Both the position numbers and the translations under genes were made by a program. The notes below the pieces were generated by a model. The model ran no database searches. It was not told where the DNA came from and was given only the letters and a program-made list of their open reading frames with translations. Of a stretch of 45,128 nt of DNA, positions 8,020 to 16,494 are shown one piece after another. Source of the stretch: Bacteroidales bacterium UBA6207 (GTDB taxonomy: Bacteria; Bacteroidota; Bacteroidia; Bacteroidales; F082); the NCBI GenBank assembly GCA_002421995.1, contig DISP01000113.1, positions 549-45,676 of the forward strand, in the 5' to 3' direction. The number at the start of each line of letters is the position of its first letter. Within the stretch, counting starts at the first letter, position 1.

Positions 8020-8973
8020 ATGGAATCAAAGCATTACGATTCAATTATTATAGGTGCAGGACCTGCAGGTCTCACCGCAGGTATTTACCTTTCAAGAGCA
8101 AAAGCAAAAGTCCTGATTCTGGATTCCGGAGTTGCGGGTGGTCAAATGATTCTGACACATGAGATTGCTAATTACCCTGGTTTTGAGCACATTTCGGGCT
8201 ATGAACTCAGCAACAACATGCGCTTGCAAGCCAAACGATTTGGCTGCGATATCATGTCGGGCATTTCAATCACTGAGATTGATTTTGAATCATCACTGAA
8301 ATCCCTGAAACTTTCGGGGGGCAAACAATTCACAGCCGACACGATCATACTTGCAACAGGTGGACGCTCACGCAGTTTGGGTGTACCGGGCGAAGACATT
8401 TTCAGGGGAAGAGGAATATCCTATTGCGCCACTTGCGACGGAGACTTTTTTACGGGTAAAGAAATTGCTGTAGTTGGTGGTGGAAACAGCGCCCTCGAAG
8501 AAGCTGTATCCCTCACCAAATACGCCACCAAGGTAACCTTAATTCACCAATTTGATCATTTTCAAGGCTTTCAGCACGCGCAGGACGAAGTCTGGAAAAA
8601 CGAAAAGATTGAAGTGAAACTAAGTTCTGCCATCCTGTCCTTTAACGGAGATGAAAAGTTGGAATCTGTGTCAGTCAAAGACCTTCTTACTTCCGAAGTT
8701 TCGGATATAAAACTCGACGGAGTGTTTATATTTATCGGATATGAAGCAAATACAGATTTCCTGAAAGGCAGGTGCATTGCTTTGAACGACAGAAAAGAAA
8801 TTATCACCGACAGCAATATGCAAACCAATATCAAAGGAGTATTTGCCGCAGGCGATGCCGTTGCAAAAAAATACCGGCAGATAACCCTTGCTGTAGCTGA
8901 TGGAACAATTGCCGCCCTCAATGCAATGGAGTACATAAATACAAAAAAATCTGAACAGGCCCAAACCATATAA
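8020..8973 (+). CDS. trxB: Thioredoxin reductase-like flavoprotein (TrxB), atypical pyridine-nucleotide site
   Basis: 317 residues from the ATG at 8020, the family's usual length. FAD-binding GAGPAG (about residues 12-17), redox pair CATC (Cys136, Cys139) followed by DGDFF, NAD(P)-binding GGGNSALEEA near 153-162, and the C-terminal FAD motif GVFAAGDAV. Canonical NADPH-dependent enzymes have HRRxxFR after the second dinucleotide-binding fold to bind the 2'-phosphate; here the same place reads HQFDHFQ (176-182), with none of the arginines. The electron donor may therefore be NADH or something else. The upstream neighbour is a thioredoxin-like protein without CxxC, which may be its partner. Confidence 0.87.
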   Translation: MESKHYDSIIIGAGPAGLTAGIYLSRAKAKVLILDSGVAGGQMILTHEIANYPGFEHISGYELSNNMRLQAKRFGCDIMSGISITEIDFESSLKSLKLSGGKQFTADTIILATGGRSRSLGVPGEDIFRGRGISYCATCDGDFFTGKEIAVVGGGNSALEEAVSLTKYATKVTLIHQFDHFQGFQHAQDEVWKNEKIEVKLSSAILSFNGDEKLESVSVKDLLTSEVSDIKLDGVFIFIGYEANTDFLKGRCIALNDRKEIITDSNMQTNIKGVFAAGDAVAKKYRQITLAVADGTIAALNAMEYINTKKSEQAQTI

Positions 8974-8997
8974 GCTTAGAGAATTTGTCAATTTGCT

Positions 8998-9030
8998 GCA
9001 AAACCACTCATATTCTATGGGTGGTTTTGC
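8998..9030 (+). terminator. Hairpin terminator after trxB
   Basis: A 14-bp stem: GCAAAACCACTCAT (8998-9011) with ATGGGTGGTTTTGC (9017-9030), one T-G wobble and loop ATTCT. The downstream T tract is weak. Confidence 0.7.
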
Positions 9031-9082
9031 TAATTTAGAAGGAATCTAAAATCCGAAAAGCTACCTCATCCTAACAAAATTG

Positions 9083-9090
9083 TATTTTTG
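9083..9090 (+). promoter_or_regulatory. -7 box of the FMN-riboswitch transcript
   Basis: TATTTTTG matches TAnnTTTG and predicts a transcript start near 9096, exactly where the first strand of the riboswitch P1 helix begins. That agreement is the main support; no TTG is seen at -33. Confidence 0.6.
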
Positions 9091-9095
9091 CAACA

Positions 9096-9219
9096 TATTC
9101 TTCAGGGCAGGGTGCAATTCCCGATCGGCGGTCAAAGTCCGCGACTCCCGCTCTTGCGAGTGGGACTGAGCCGGTGAAACTCCGGAACCGACAGTTAAAG
9201 TCTGGATGGAAGAAGAATA
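9096..9219 (+). ncRNA. FMN riboswitch (RFN element) aptamer
   Basis: The conserved RFN core is plain: AGGGCAGGGTGCAATTCCCG near 9104, CGGCGGTCAAAGTCCGCGAC near 9126, GAGCCGGTGAAACTCCGGAA near 9168, ACCGACAGTTAAAGTCTGGA near 9188, and ATGGAAGAAGA ending about 9216. The closing P1 helix is TATTCTTC (9096-9103) with GAAGAATA (9212-9219). FMN riboswitches normally control riboflavin synthesis or uptake genes in response to FMN. Here the first gene downstream is a TonB-dependent outer-membrane receptor (ATG 9354), with a terminator in between. Confidence 0.96.
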
Positions 9220-9310
9220 ACCAAATATATGCATCATGTCAGCGCATGGTGTCAGAGCGATATAGGCGTGTGTGTGTCTTGTCGTAACGTTTTGGTTATT
9301 TGTGCCATGC
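9216..9310 (+). promoter_or_regulatory. Riboswitch expression platform with competing helices
   Basis: Two long-range pairings are visible. AATAACCAAA (9216-9225) is the exact complement of TTTGGTTATT (9291-9300), and its 5' strand shares 9216-9219 with the P1 helix. GCATGGTG (9244-9251) can pair with TGCCATGC (9303-9310), which shares 9307-9310 with the terminator's left arm. The two helices cross and so probably exclude each other. Which one wins with FMN bound cannot be decided by eye. Confidence 0.5.
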
Positions 9311-9334
9311 CCCGATGAATTGGGGTATTTTTTT
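9307..9334 (+). terminator. Riboswitch-controlled terminator upstream of the TonB-dependent receptor
   Basis: ATGCCCC (9307-9313) pairs with GGGGTAT (9322-9328, one G-T wobble), followed by seven T (9328-9334). It ends 19 nt before the receptor start codon, as expected for a transcriptional riboswitch. Confidence 0.8.
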
Positions 9335-9353
9335 GTCACAAAAATTAAACATT

Positions 9354-11933
9354 ATGTTACGAAAATTATTGTTTGTTGTAGCCATCACACTTCAAATCAA
9401 CGCTTTATCTCAGAATAAAATTGATGGCCAAACTATTGATTCCAACACAAAGCTGCCAGTCAGCTTTGTGCACATCATTGTAAACAATCATGTTGCTTCA
9501 TTGCTGACGGACATTGATGGTCGTTTCGAATTCAGTGCCGACCGGCTTCCTGTCACCTTACATTTTCGCGCAATCGGCTATCAGTCCGATTCGGTCACCT
9601 TGCCTGCCACAGTGTGGCCCAAATCCTTAAAAATTGAACTGCTGCCGGTCGCTGTCAACCTTGAAGAGATAAACATTTTGTCAGACCAGGCAAGATTGCG
9701 CTACAACCCGATAGCTTTCAGTGCTGTGTCACAGAAAAAAATCATCCTTGAGGTGGGCGACAAGCCACTGCCTGAGATATTGAATTTCACTCCCGGCTTG
9801 TTTGCCAACCGCGAAGGTGGAGGATCGGGCGATGCAAGCTTGAGAATCAGAGGTTTTGAACAGGAAAACATTGCTGTGCTTTTAAACGGTGTTCCTGTCA
9901 ATGGCGCCGAAAACGGCTTGGTTTACTGGAACAACTGGATGGGTCTCACTGAGATTGCTGCATCAATTCAGGTTCAAAGAGGTATTGGCGCATCAAAAGT
10001 AGCCCTCAACTCTGTGGGCGGCACAGTCAACATTGTCACTTTTGGAAGCGAACAAGACAAAAAACTGTCGGCCTCGATGCAAACCACTGATTATGGCAAC
10101 AAAAAATTTAGTATCGCCTTTCAAAGCGGGTTGACAAAAAAAGGATGGAATGTATCATTTCTCGCATCACGAAGCAGTGGCGAAGGGTACATTGCCGGAA
10201 CTTATGTAGATGGCTGGGCTTATTTTGCCAGTTTATCCAAAGAAATCAGCTCAAGGCAAAGAGTTGTGATGAGCATTTTGGGAGGTCCCGAGCGTCACGG
10301 TCAGCGCAATCAAAAACTTTCCAAGGCCGAGACAGATCAATATGGATATGACTTTAACAAAGAATGGGGATTCTTAAATGGTAAGTTGAAAAATAGCTCC
10401 GAAAATTTTTATCACAAGCCACATCTTTCTGTAAATCACTACCTAAACCTGCCCAAAGAAGGACTTCTGGCAAGCGCGGTCTATTTCTCGCCGGGAAAAG
10501 GCGGCGGAAAATGGAACGACAATTTCGGCTATGAAAGAAATCTATTCTCGTTTCGCGACGAAAACGGTCAGCTAGCATGGGACGACGTAATCCGTTACAA
10601 CGAAAACAACACAGATACTTTTGAACTTTCAACAGGAGAGAAAGTTTCGGGCTATAGTAAAATCGTTCAGACAAACTACCTTGCAAGCCATATCTGGACC
10701 GGAATAATTTCGGGATTGGAACTCAAAACCGGAGCCCGATCAAAATTCTACAGTGGCATTCATTACCGATTCTTCTTATCCGATCTCCGTCAGGAAGTGG
10801 CTGATTTATTGGGAGGTAAGTTCTACCTTGATGATTATGGCTGGTCGCTGGCCGGGCTTGCCGGACGAAATCAAATCAAAATGCCAGGCGATGTGATAAG
10901 GGTTCACAATGGTGCTATGATACACCAGACAACGCTGTTCGCTCAATACGAAAAACGGTGGGAACTCCTCGATTACTTTGCTGCTGCAAGTCTGTCGGAC
11001 AACCGATTTAAACGACATGATGAATACAATTACCCGGCAAATAAATGGAGTGAATGGGTGTCAAAACCGGGTTTCGACCTCAAAACAGGACTTGGTTACC
11101 GCTATTCCGAACGACAACATTTTTTTGTGAACGCCGCCTTCTTCAGCAAAGCACCTTATTATAAATTTATTTTTGGCAATTACAACAATATTCCGTCGCT
11201 GAACATCAGAAATGAAAAAGTAAAAACCTTCGAAGCCGGATACAATTACACTTCGTCCAATCTGAATCTGAATCTATCGGCCTACTTTACTGAATGGAAA
11301 GATGTTTCGTTTCTATCAAACGAATACATTCAACTTGAAAACAATAGTCAGACAAGGGCCATGGTGAACGGACTTGCATCATTGCATAAAGGACTCGAGG
11401 CAGAAATGCAACTGAAGCCCTTGCCTGCATTGCAAATCAGGCTGATGGCCTCGTTTGGCGACTGGAAATGGAAGAACGATGTGAGCGCCAAACTTCTGAA
11501 TGACCTTGACGTGGTTGTGGACACAGTAAATGTTTTTGCCAATGGTTTGTATGTTGGTGGCCAGCCCCAGTTTCAGGCAGGAATATCAATCTCAACCATT
11601 TTGTTTAAAAAGTTAATCCTTGAGCTTGAGTGGTTGAACTATGATAAGCATTACGCTCAATTTGATCCGGCCGGACGTCAAAATTCTGACGACCGCGCGC
11701 AGCCCGTCCAACTCGATCCAAGTAATTATGCAAACATTTCGTTTAACCTTCCTTTGGTGTTTAAAGAGCAAAAAGTCATACTATTTGGAAAGGTCAACAA
11801 TCTTTTTGATAGCCGAAGCATTGTAAGCGGAGAGGATGGCAGCTCGCATGAGCTTGATACGTTTCGCGGATACTGGTCATTTGGCCGTACATTTGACTTT
11901 GGTTTGCGTCTTGAACTTGATGTTTGGCAATGA
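9354..11933 (+). CDS. TonB-dependent outer-membrane receptor, predicted flavin importer
   Basis: 859 residues from the ATG at 9354 (the longer frame from 9300 would be coded inside the terminator). A signal peptide (about 1-19, ending NALSQ) is followed by a CarboxypepD_reg-like beta-sandwich (about 22-100). A plug domain follows, with PLPEILNFTPGLF, SLRIRGFEQENIAVLLNGVPVNG and a SVGGTVNIVT-type end near residue 230. The rest is a 22-strand barrel, to the C-terminus FGLRLELDVWQ. The plug and barrel transport substrates across the outer membrane using TonB energy. The FMN riboswitch in its leader suggests riboflavin or a flavin as substrate, by analogy with B12-riboswitch control of btuB. No SusD-like partner lies next to it. 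Confidence 0.88.
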   Translation: MLRKLLFVVAITLQINALSQNKIDGQTIDSNTKLPVSFVHIIVNNHVASLLTDIDGRFEFSADRLPVTLHFRAIGYQSDSVTLPATVWPKSLKIELLPVAVNLEEINILSDQARLRYNPIAFSAVSQKKIILEVGDKPLPEILNFTPGLFANREGGGSGDASLRIRGFEQENIAVLLNGVPVNGAENGLVYWNNWMGLTEIAASIQVQRGIGASKVALNSVGGTVNIVTFGSEQDKKLSASMQTTDYGNKKFSIAFQSGLTKKGWNVSFLASRSSGEGYIAGTYVDGWAYFASLSKEISSRQRVVMSILGGPERHGQRNQKLSKAETDQYGYDFNKEWGFLNGKLKNSSENFYHKPHLSVNHYLNLPKEGLLASAVYFSPGKGGGKWNDNFGYERNLFSFRDENGQLAWDDVIRYNENNTDTFELSTGEKVSGYSKIVQTNYLASHIWTGIISGLELKTGARSKFYSGIHYRFFLSDLRQEVADLLGGKFYLDDYGWSLAGLAGRNQIKMPGDVIRVHNGAMIHQTTLFAQYEKRWELLDYFAAASLSDNRFKRHDEYNYPANKWSEWVSKPGFDLKTGLGYRYSERQHFFVNAAFFSKAPYYKFIFGNYNNIPSLNIRNEKVKTFEAGYNYTSSNLNLNLSAYFTEWKDVSFLSNEYIQLENNSQTRAMVNGLASLHKGLEAEMQLKPLPALQIRLMASFGDWKWKNDVSAKLLNDLDVVVDTVNVFANGLYVGGQPQFQAGISISTILFKKLILELEWLNYDKHYAQFDPAGRQNSDDRAQPVQLDPSNYANISFNLPLVFKEQKVILFGKVNNLFDSRSIVSGEDGSSHELDTFRGYWSFGRTFDFGLRLELDVWQ

Positions 11934-12200
11934 TGTTACACAACTGCAAGATCAAATGTAAATTCAGTAAGTGGAAATGATTGAAAATGTGTTGTTAAAG
12001 ACAAAACAAAAGCTGAAAAAATGTTAAAATAATTATTCACAGTTTATTAACATTGATAAACTTATATATTATTGATTATCAACTATTTACATCACCATAA
12101 CTGAAACATTCAAACAATGATAACAATTTCTTAATCGGCGGAAAGTTGATTTGTGATAATTTTGACGATCTAATCACATTATTAACCAAATTGCCTTTTT
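11934..12200 (+). other. Intergenic spacer between two receptor genes
   Basis: 267 bases of AT-rich sequence without a coding frame. It holds only weak inverted repeats (AATGTTA/TAACATT and TTGATAA/TTATCAA around 12018-12090) and a candidate -7 box at 12157-12164. No RNA gene was recognised. Confidence 0.5.
12157..12164 (+). promoter_or_regulatory. -7 box of the Oar-like receptor gene
   Basis: TAATTTTG matches TAnnTTTG and ends 36 nt before the ATG at 12201. There is no TTG at the expected upstream spacing. Confidence 0.35.
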
Positions 12201-15200
12201 ATGAAAAAGAGTTATCTTTTGAGTATTTTGTCAGTCATTTTGATTTTTGGCTGGCAGATCACAATGGGACAAGGTTCAACAAGTTCCGCTATGAACGGAC
12301 GCATTGAATCAGTCAGCAATGAGACCTTACCGGGTGCAACAGTAGTTGCTGTTCACCAACCATCGGGAACGATCTATGCCACGATCTCCAACGAGGAAGG
12401 ACGCTTCATTATCAACAACATGCGTGTTGGCGGTCCTTACAAAGTGACAGTTTCTTTTGTTGGTTTCAAGGAGCAGGTTCGCGAGAATATCATGCTGAGT
12501 CTTGGTGTTGCTGCCAATCTAAACTTTAAATTGGCTGAGGCAACAACACAACTTTCCGAAGTTGAAGTTGTTTCAAACCGGAATGACGTTTTCAGTTCTG
12601 ACCGTACCGGAGCTGCTGCCTCATTCAACAAGGACAACATTATGAGTATGCCTACAATTGGTCGTACTGTGAATGACATTTTGAGTTACAACGCCTATGG
12701 CAACGGTCGTTCGTTTGCCGGACAGGACTCACGTTTCAACAGCTTCACTATTGACGGTTCTGTTTTCAACAACGGTTTTGGTTTAGGAAGTTCTTCACAG
12801 GCAGGGGGCCGCACCGGAACAACAGCTGTTTCGTTGGATGCTTTGGAAGAAATCCAACTCAACGTTACTCCATTTGACGTTCGTCAATCCGGCTTTGGTG
12901 GTGCAGGAATCAATGCTGTAACCCGCTCCGGAACCAACACATTCACCGGAACCGGTTATTTTCTCTTCCGCAATGATGGTATCGCTGGCAATAAAGTAGC
13001 CGGTAAAGATCTCGGAACTGTGAACATTGACGAAAAAACCTTTGGGTTAAGTGTTGGCGGACCAATCATCAAAAACAAATTGTTCTTCTTCCTGAATGCT
13101 GAGAAGTTTACAAGCAGCGTTCCTGCTTTGGATTGGGTATTAGACAAACCAGGTGCAACCGGAAACGTTTCAAGAACAACTCTGGCTGATATGGAAGATC
13201 TTGCCAGTTTTATGAAGACAAACTTCGGACGTGATCTTGGCGCACTCGACGGCTTCAACAATGAAGTGAACAGTATGAAGTTTTTGGTTCGTTTGGATTA
13301 CAACATCAACGAAAAAAATAAACTTTCTGTTCGTTATTCACACCATAACTCGAGCGCCGATCAACGCATCAGCGACAGCAACAGTAGCAATACTGCAGGT
13401 AATGGAAACAGAACAAACCGTGCTGACGCTATTTCTCCCCAAAACACCGGTTATATCATCCAGGACAACACACGTTCAATTGCAGTGGAGTTGAACTCAA
13501 CCGTGAATTCTAAGCTGTTCAATAATTTTATTGCTACTTACAACAAACAGATCGAAGACCGTGATTATTTGACCGATATTTTCCCGACCATTGACATCTT
13601 GTCTGCCGCCGGTGAAGCAACCTATACTTCAATTGGTTTCGATCCATTCACCCCATCAAATCAGCTGAGCTATTCAACCCTGAACCTCACTGACAACATT
13701 ACCTATTTCTCAGGTAAACATACAATCAATGCGGGTGTTTCATATGAATACTACATTTCAAACAACGTATTCTTCCCCTCATCAAACGGAGTTTACACTT
13801 ATAACTCGATTGCTGACTTCAAAGCAGCAGCTCTCGATTTCATCAACAATCCTAACAATCCGGTTTCACCAGTTACGCTGGCCAAGTATAACCTCCGCTA
13901 TTCGAGGTTGCCAAATGGTGCTGACCCATTGCAGGTGCTGAAAGTTTCTACCTACAGTGCTTATGTCCAGGACGAGTATCAGGCAACCGATAAACTAATG
14001 TTAACACTTGGTCTGAGAGCCGACATTTTTGATTACAATGATGCCACTGCTTCAGACTTTTACAACCCTATCATTGACACATTGGTATTTAAAGACGAAA
14101 ATGGCGACGATTACCACCTCAATACCGGCGCTTTCCCAAAAACCAAACTGTTGTTATCACCCCGTTTCGGATTTAACTACGATGTTTCGGGTGACAAGAC
14201 CATGCAACTCCGTGGCGGTACTGGTATCTTCGTTTCACGTATCCCACAGGTATTGGTTTCAAATCAGTTAGGAAACAATGGTATTAACACTGGTTTGATC
14301 ACCGTAACCAATACCACAGATTATCCTTTCCGTACCAATCCTTCAGAGTTTCTGCCTGCAGTAACTCCCGATATCAGCACCTTACCTGCTTATGTTATCA
14401 ACGCAACAGATGAAGACCTGAAGTATCCTACCCTCTGGAAAAGCAGTCTGGCCATGGATTATAAGCTCCCTTACGGACTAATTGCAACCGTGGAAGGTAT
14501 CTATAATAAAACACTCCAGGGACTTCGTTATATTGATGCTAACCTGAAAGAAGCCGACCGCAATTTCACAGGTCCGGACGAACGTGACAGATATCCTTCA
14601 CCTCGTTTTATCAACTCAAAGGTTACAAATGCTTTTGTTTTGAAAAACACTAAAGAAGGTTATTCATACACCCTTACAGGAAAATTGGAAAAAACCATGG
14701 ACAAAAACCTTGGTGGTTTTGTAGCTTATACCTTTGGTGTAGCCAAAGATATCCAGTCGGTTGGAAGTACAGTTCAGGCTAATATGCCTACTGTTAACGG
14801 ACAAAACTTCCTTGATCTGTCATACAGTGATAATGATCTTCGTCACCGCATCGTAGGATACCTGAATTACAAGTTTGATTATGGCAAGAAAGTGGGCGGC
14901 ACAACCACCATCTCCTTGGGTATGGTTTCAAACAGCGGATTCAATATATCTTATGTTTACGGCTCCGACCTCAACGGCGATGGCCAGACCAACGACCTGC
15001 TCTATATTCCTAAAAATGCTTCCGAACTCACTTTTGCTCCGCTCACAGTTGGTTCAGGCGCCAATGCAGTTGTATATTCACCTGAGGAACAAGCTGCTGC
15101 TTTTGACAAATACATCAGCAACAACAAATACCTCGACAGTCGTCGTGGCAATTATGCCGAACGCAATGGTGATGTATTTCCTTGGCTACATCGTTTCAAC

Positions 15201-15500
15201 CTTTCAGTTATTCAGGATATCTGGGTTAAAGTTGGAAAAAGAGAAACTAAAAACAAATTGCAACTCCGAATTGATATCCTCAATGTTGGTAATATGATCA
15301 ACAATGAATGGGGTGTTGGTAGCGTAAGCACAACAACCTCTCCCCTCACTGTTGTTACACCAATCACTGATACACCATCGTTCCGTCTTCGCACCCAAAA
15401 AGTTGGAGATAAAACCGTATTGTTGCAGGATTCTTACCAAAAGAGCATCACTATTGACAATGCATGGCAAGCCCAATTTGGAATCAGATATTCATTCTAA
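12201..15500 (+). CDS. Oar-like TonB-dependent receptor with CarboxypepD_reg domain
   Basis: 1099 residues. Signal peptide (about 1-23, ending TMGQ), then a carboxypeptidase regulatory-like domain (about 28-115; LPGATVVAVHQPSGTIYAT, EEGRFIINNMRVGGPY). A plug follows (DRTGAAASFNKDNI, TIGRTVNDIL, SFTIDGSVFNN, SLDALEEIQLNVTPFDVRQ, GGAGINAVTRSGTN), then a long barrel ending in the outer-membrane C-terminal pattern FGIRYSF. This layout matches the OmpA-related Oar subgroup, larger than ordinary siderophore receptors. Its substrate is unknown. The following gene set encodes secreted phosphoesterases, but a strong terminator at 15521-15554 separates them, so a joint role is only a possibility. Confidence 0.9.
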   Translation: MKKSYLLSILSVILIFGWQITMGQGSTSSAMNGRIESVSNETLPGATVVAVHQPSGTIYATISNEEGRFIINNMRVGGPYKVTVSFVGFKEQVRENIMLSLGVAANLNFKLAEATTQLSEVEVVSNRNDVFSSDRTGAAASFNKDNIMSMPTIGRTVNDILSYNAYGNGRSFAGQDSRFNSFTIDGSVFNNGFGLGSSSQAGGRTGTTAVSLDALEEIQLNVTPFDVRQSGFGGAGINAVTRSGTNTFTGTGYFLFRNDGIAGNKVAGKDLGTVNIDEKTFGLSVGGPIIKNKLFFFLNAEKFTSSVPALDWVLDKPGATGNVSRTTLADMEDLASFMKTNFGRDLGALDGFNNEVNSMKFLVRLDYNINEKNKLSVRYSHHNSSADQRISDSNSSNTAGNGNRTNRADAISPQNTGYIIQDNTRSIAVELNSTVNSKLFNNFIATYNKQIEDRDYLTDIFPTIDILSAAGEATYTSIGFDPFTPSNQLSYSTLNLTDNITYFSGKHTINAGVSYEYYISNNVFFPSSNGVYTYNSIADFKAAALDFINNPNNPVSPVTLAKYNLRYSRLPNGADPLQVLKVSTYSAYVQDEYQATDKLMLTLGLRADIFDYNDATASDFYNPIIDTLVFKDENGDDYHLNTGAFPKTKLLLSPRFGFNYDVSGDKTMQLRGGTGIFVSRIPQVLVSNQLGNNGINTGLITVTNTTDYPFRTNPSEFLPAVTPDISTLPAYVINATDEDLKYPTLWKSSLAMDYKLPYGLIATVEGIYNKTLQGLRYIDANLKEADRNFTGPDERDRYPSPRFINSKVTNAFVLKNTKEGYSYTLTGKLEKTMDKNLGGFVAYTFGVAKDIQSVGSTVQANMPTVNGQNFLDLSYSDNDLRHRIVGYLNYKFDYGKKVGGTTTISLGMVSNSGFNISYVYGSDLNGDGQTNDLLYIPKNASELTFAPLTVGSGANAVVYSPEEQAAAFDKYISNNKYLDSRRGNYAERNGDVFPWLHRFNLSVIQDIWVKVGKRETKNKLQLRIDILNVGNMINNEWGVGSVSTTTSPLTVVTPITDTPSFRLRTQKVGDKTVLLQDSYQKSITIDNAWQAQFGIRYSF

Positions 15501-15520
15501 TTCCAATCTTTTATGATACC

Positions 15521-15554
15521 AAAAGCACCCGAAACATATTCGGGTGCTTTTTTT
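15521..15554 (+). terminator. Strong rho-independent terminator after the Oar-like gene
   Basis: A perfect 13-bp stem: AAAAGCACCCGAA (15521-15533) with TTCGGGTGCTTTT (15539-15551), a 5-nt loop and a T run. Confidence 0.92.
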
Positions 15555-15571
15555 CTTTACTCAAAAACAAT

Positions 15572-16438
15572 ATGAAAGAGAACCTGATTACGATATTTTT
15601 TCTGCTATTGTTGGCCGGGAGTCAACCGCTGGCAGCACAAAGCTGGAAGACATCCCGTGAAATGTCAAAACGACAGCCCATACTTGTTGCCCATCGTGGA
15701 GGGGCTGATTGCATTCAACCCGAGAATTCGGTTGCCATAATGCTGGAAATGCTCAGAAAGTTTCCAGAAACAATTGCCGGAATTGAAGTTGATATTAGAA
15801 AGACAGCAAGCGGGAGGCTGATTCTGATGCATGATGCCATACTACAGCGCACCACCAACGGTACAGGCGAAGTTGCATCTGCTACGGATGATTACATTGA
15901 TTCATTGTATCTAAAAGATCAGGCAGGAAATCTGACAGCTGAAAAAATTCCTTCATTTGAAGAAGTGCTTGATCTGCTCAAGGACACACATCTGCTTCTC
16001 ATGCTCGATGTCAAGGGCGACTTCATCCCTGAAGTGATCGGACTGGTTCGCAAAAAGGAAATGGAAAAGCAATGTCTCTTGCTCACTTTTACAAGCGAAA
16101 GAACCGCAATTGCTCTGGCTAACTCTGAAACAATGTTTTTTTCGGCACTTATAAAACAGTTGTCTGACTTTGAAAATCTTAAAAAACATTCAAGTGATTT
16201 TGGCAGAATGGCTGCCTATATATCCAAAGATTGCGATACTGCATCGCTCACAATCATCCGGGATTCGGGAATGATGCTTTTGACTGACGTATTGGAAACA
16301 ACAAAGCAACCATTTGAACCTCATAGCGTTTCATATTATCAATCGGTAATCAGCACTACCGGAGTTGATATTTTGGTGACAGATTTTCCGTTGTATGTCA
16401 CAAAGCATTTGTTTCCCATAAACAGCAACAACAATTGA
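15572..16438 (+). CDS. Secreted glycerophosphodiester phosphodiesterase family protein
   Basis: 288 residues from the ATG at 15572, just after the terminator; the upstream extension of the frame would run through it. Signal peptide about 1-23 (ending LAAQS). The GDPD TIM-barrel signature is complete at the start: HRGG (His41), PENS (50-53), EVDIRKT (Glu72, Asp74) and MHD (His87, Asp88), followed by LMLDVKGDF. The enzyme hydrolyses glycerophosphodiesters to glycerol 3-phosphate and an alcohol, in the periplasm. It is the first of four consecutive exported phosphoesterase genes (15572-19652). Confidence 0.88.
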   Translation: MKENLITIFFLLLLAGSQPLAAQSWKTSREMSKRQPILVAHRGGADCIQPENSVAIMLEMLRKFPETIAGIEVDIRKTASGRLILMHDAILQRTTNGTGEVASATDDYIDSLYLKDQAGNLTAEKIPSFEEVLDLLKDTHLLLMLDVKGDFIPEVIGLVRKKEMEKQCLLLTFTSERTAIALANSETMFFSALIKQLSDFENLKKHSSDFGRMAAYISKDCDTASLTIIRDSGMMLLTDVLETTKQPFEPHSVSYYQSVISTTGVDILVTDFPLYVTKHLFPINSNNN

Positions 16439-16448
16439 ATTCTTCCTT

Positions 16449-16456
16449 TATCTTTG
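16449..16456 (+). promoter_or_regulatory. -7 box upstream of the NPP-like gene
   Basis: TATCTTTG matches TAnnTTTG and lies in the 56-nt gap after the GDPD gene, 38 nt before the ATG at 16495. It could give the last three genes of the set their own promoter. Confidence 0.4.
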
Positions 16457-16494
16457 CGTTCCCACACATTACATGTAAAAACTATTTAGAAATA

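Noticed and set aside
9061..9339. Minus-strand open frame of 92 codons covering the riboswitch
   Set aside because: The region is explained by the FMN aptamer and terminator; the translated sequence has no protein-like pattern.
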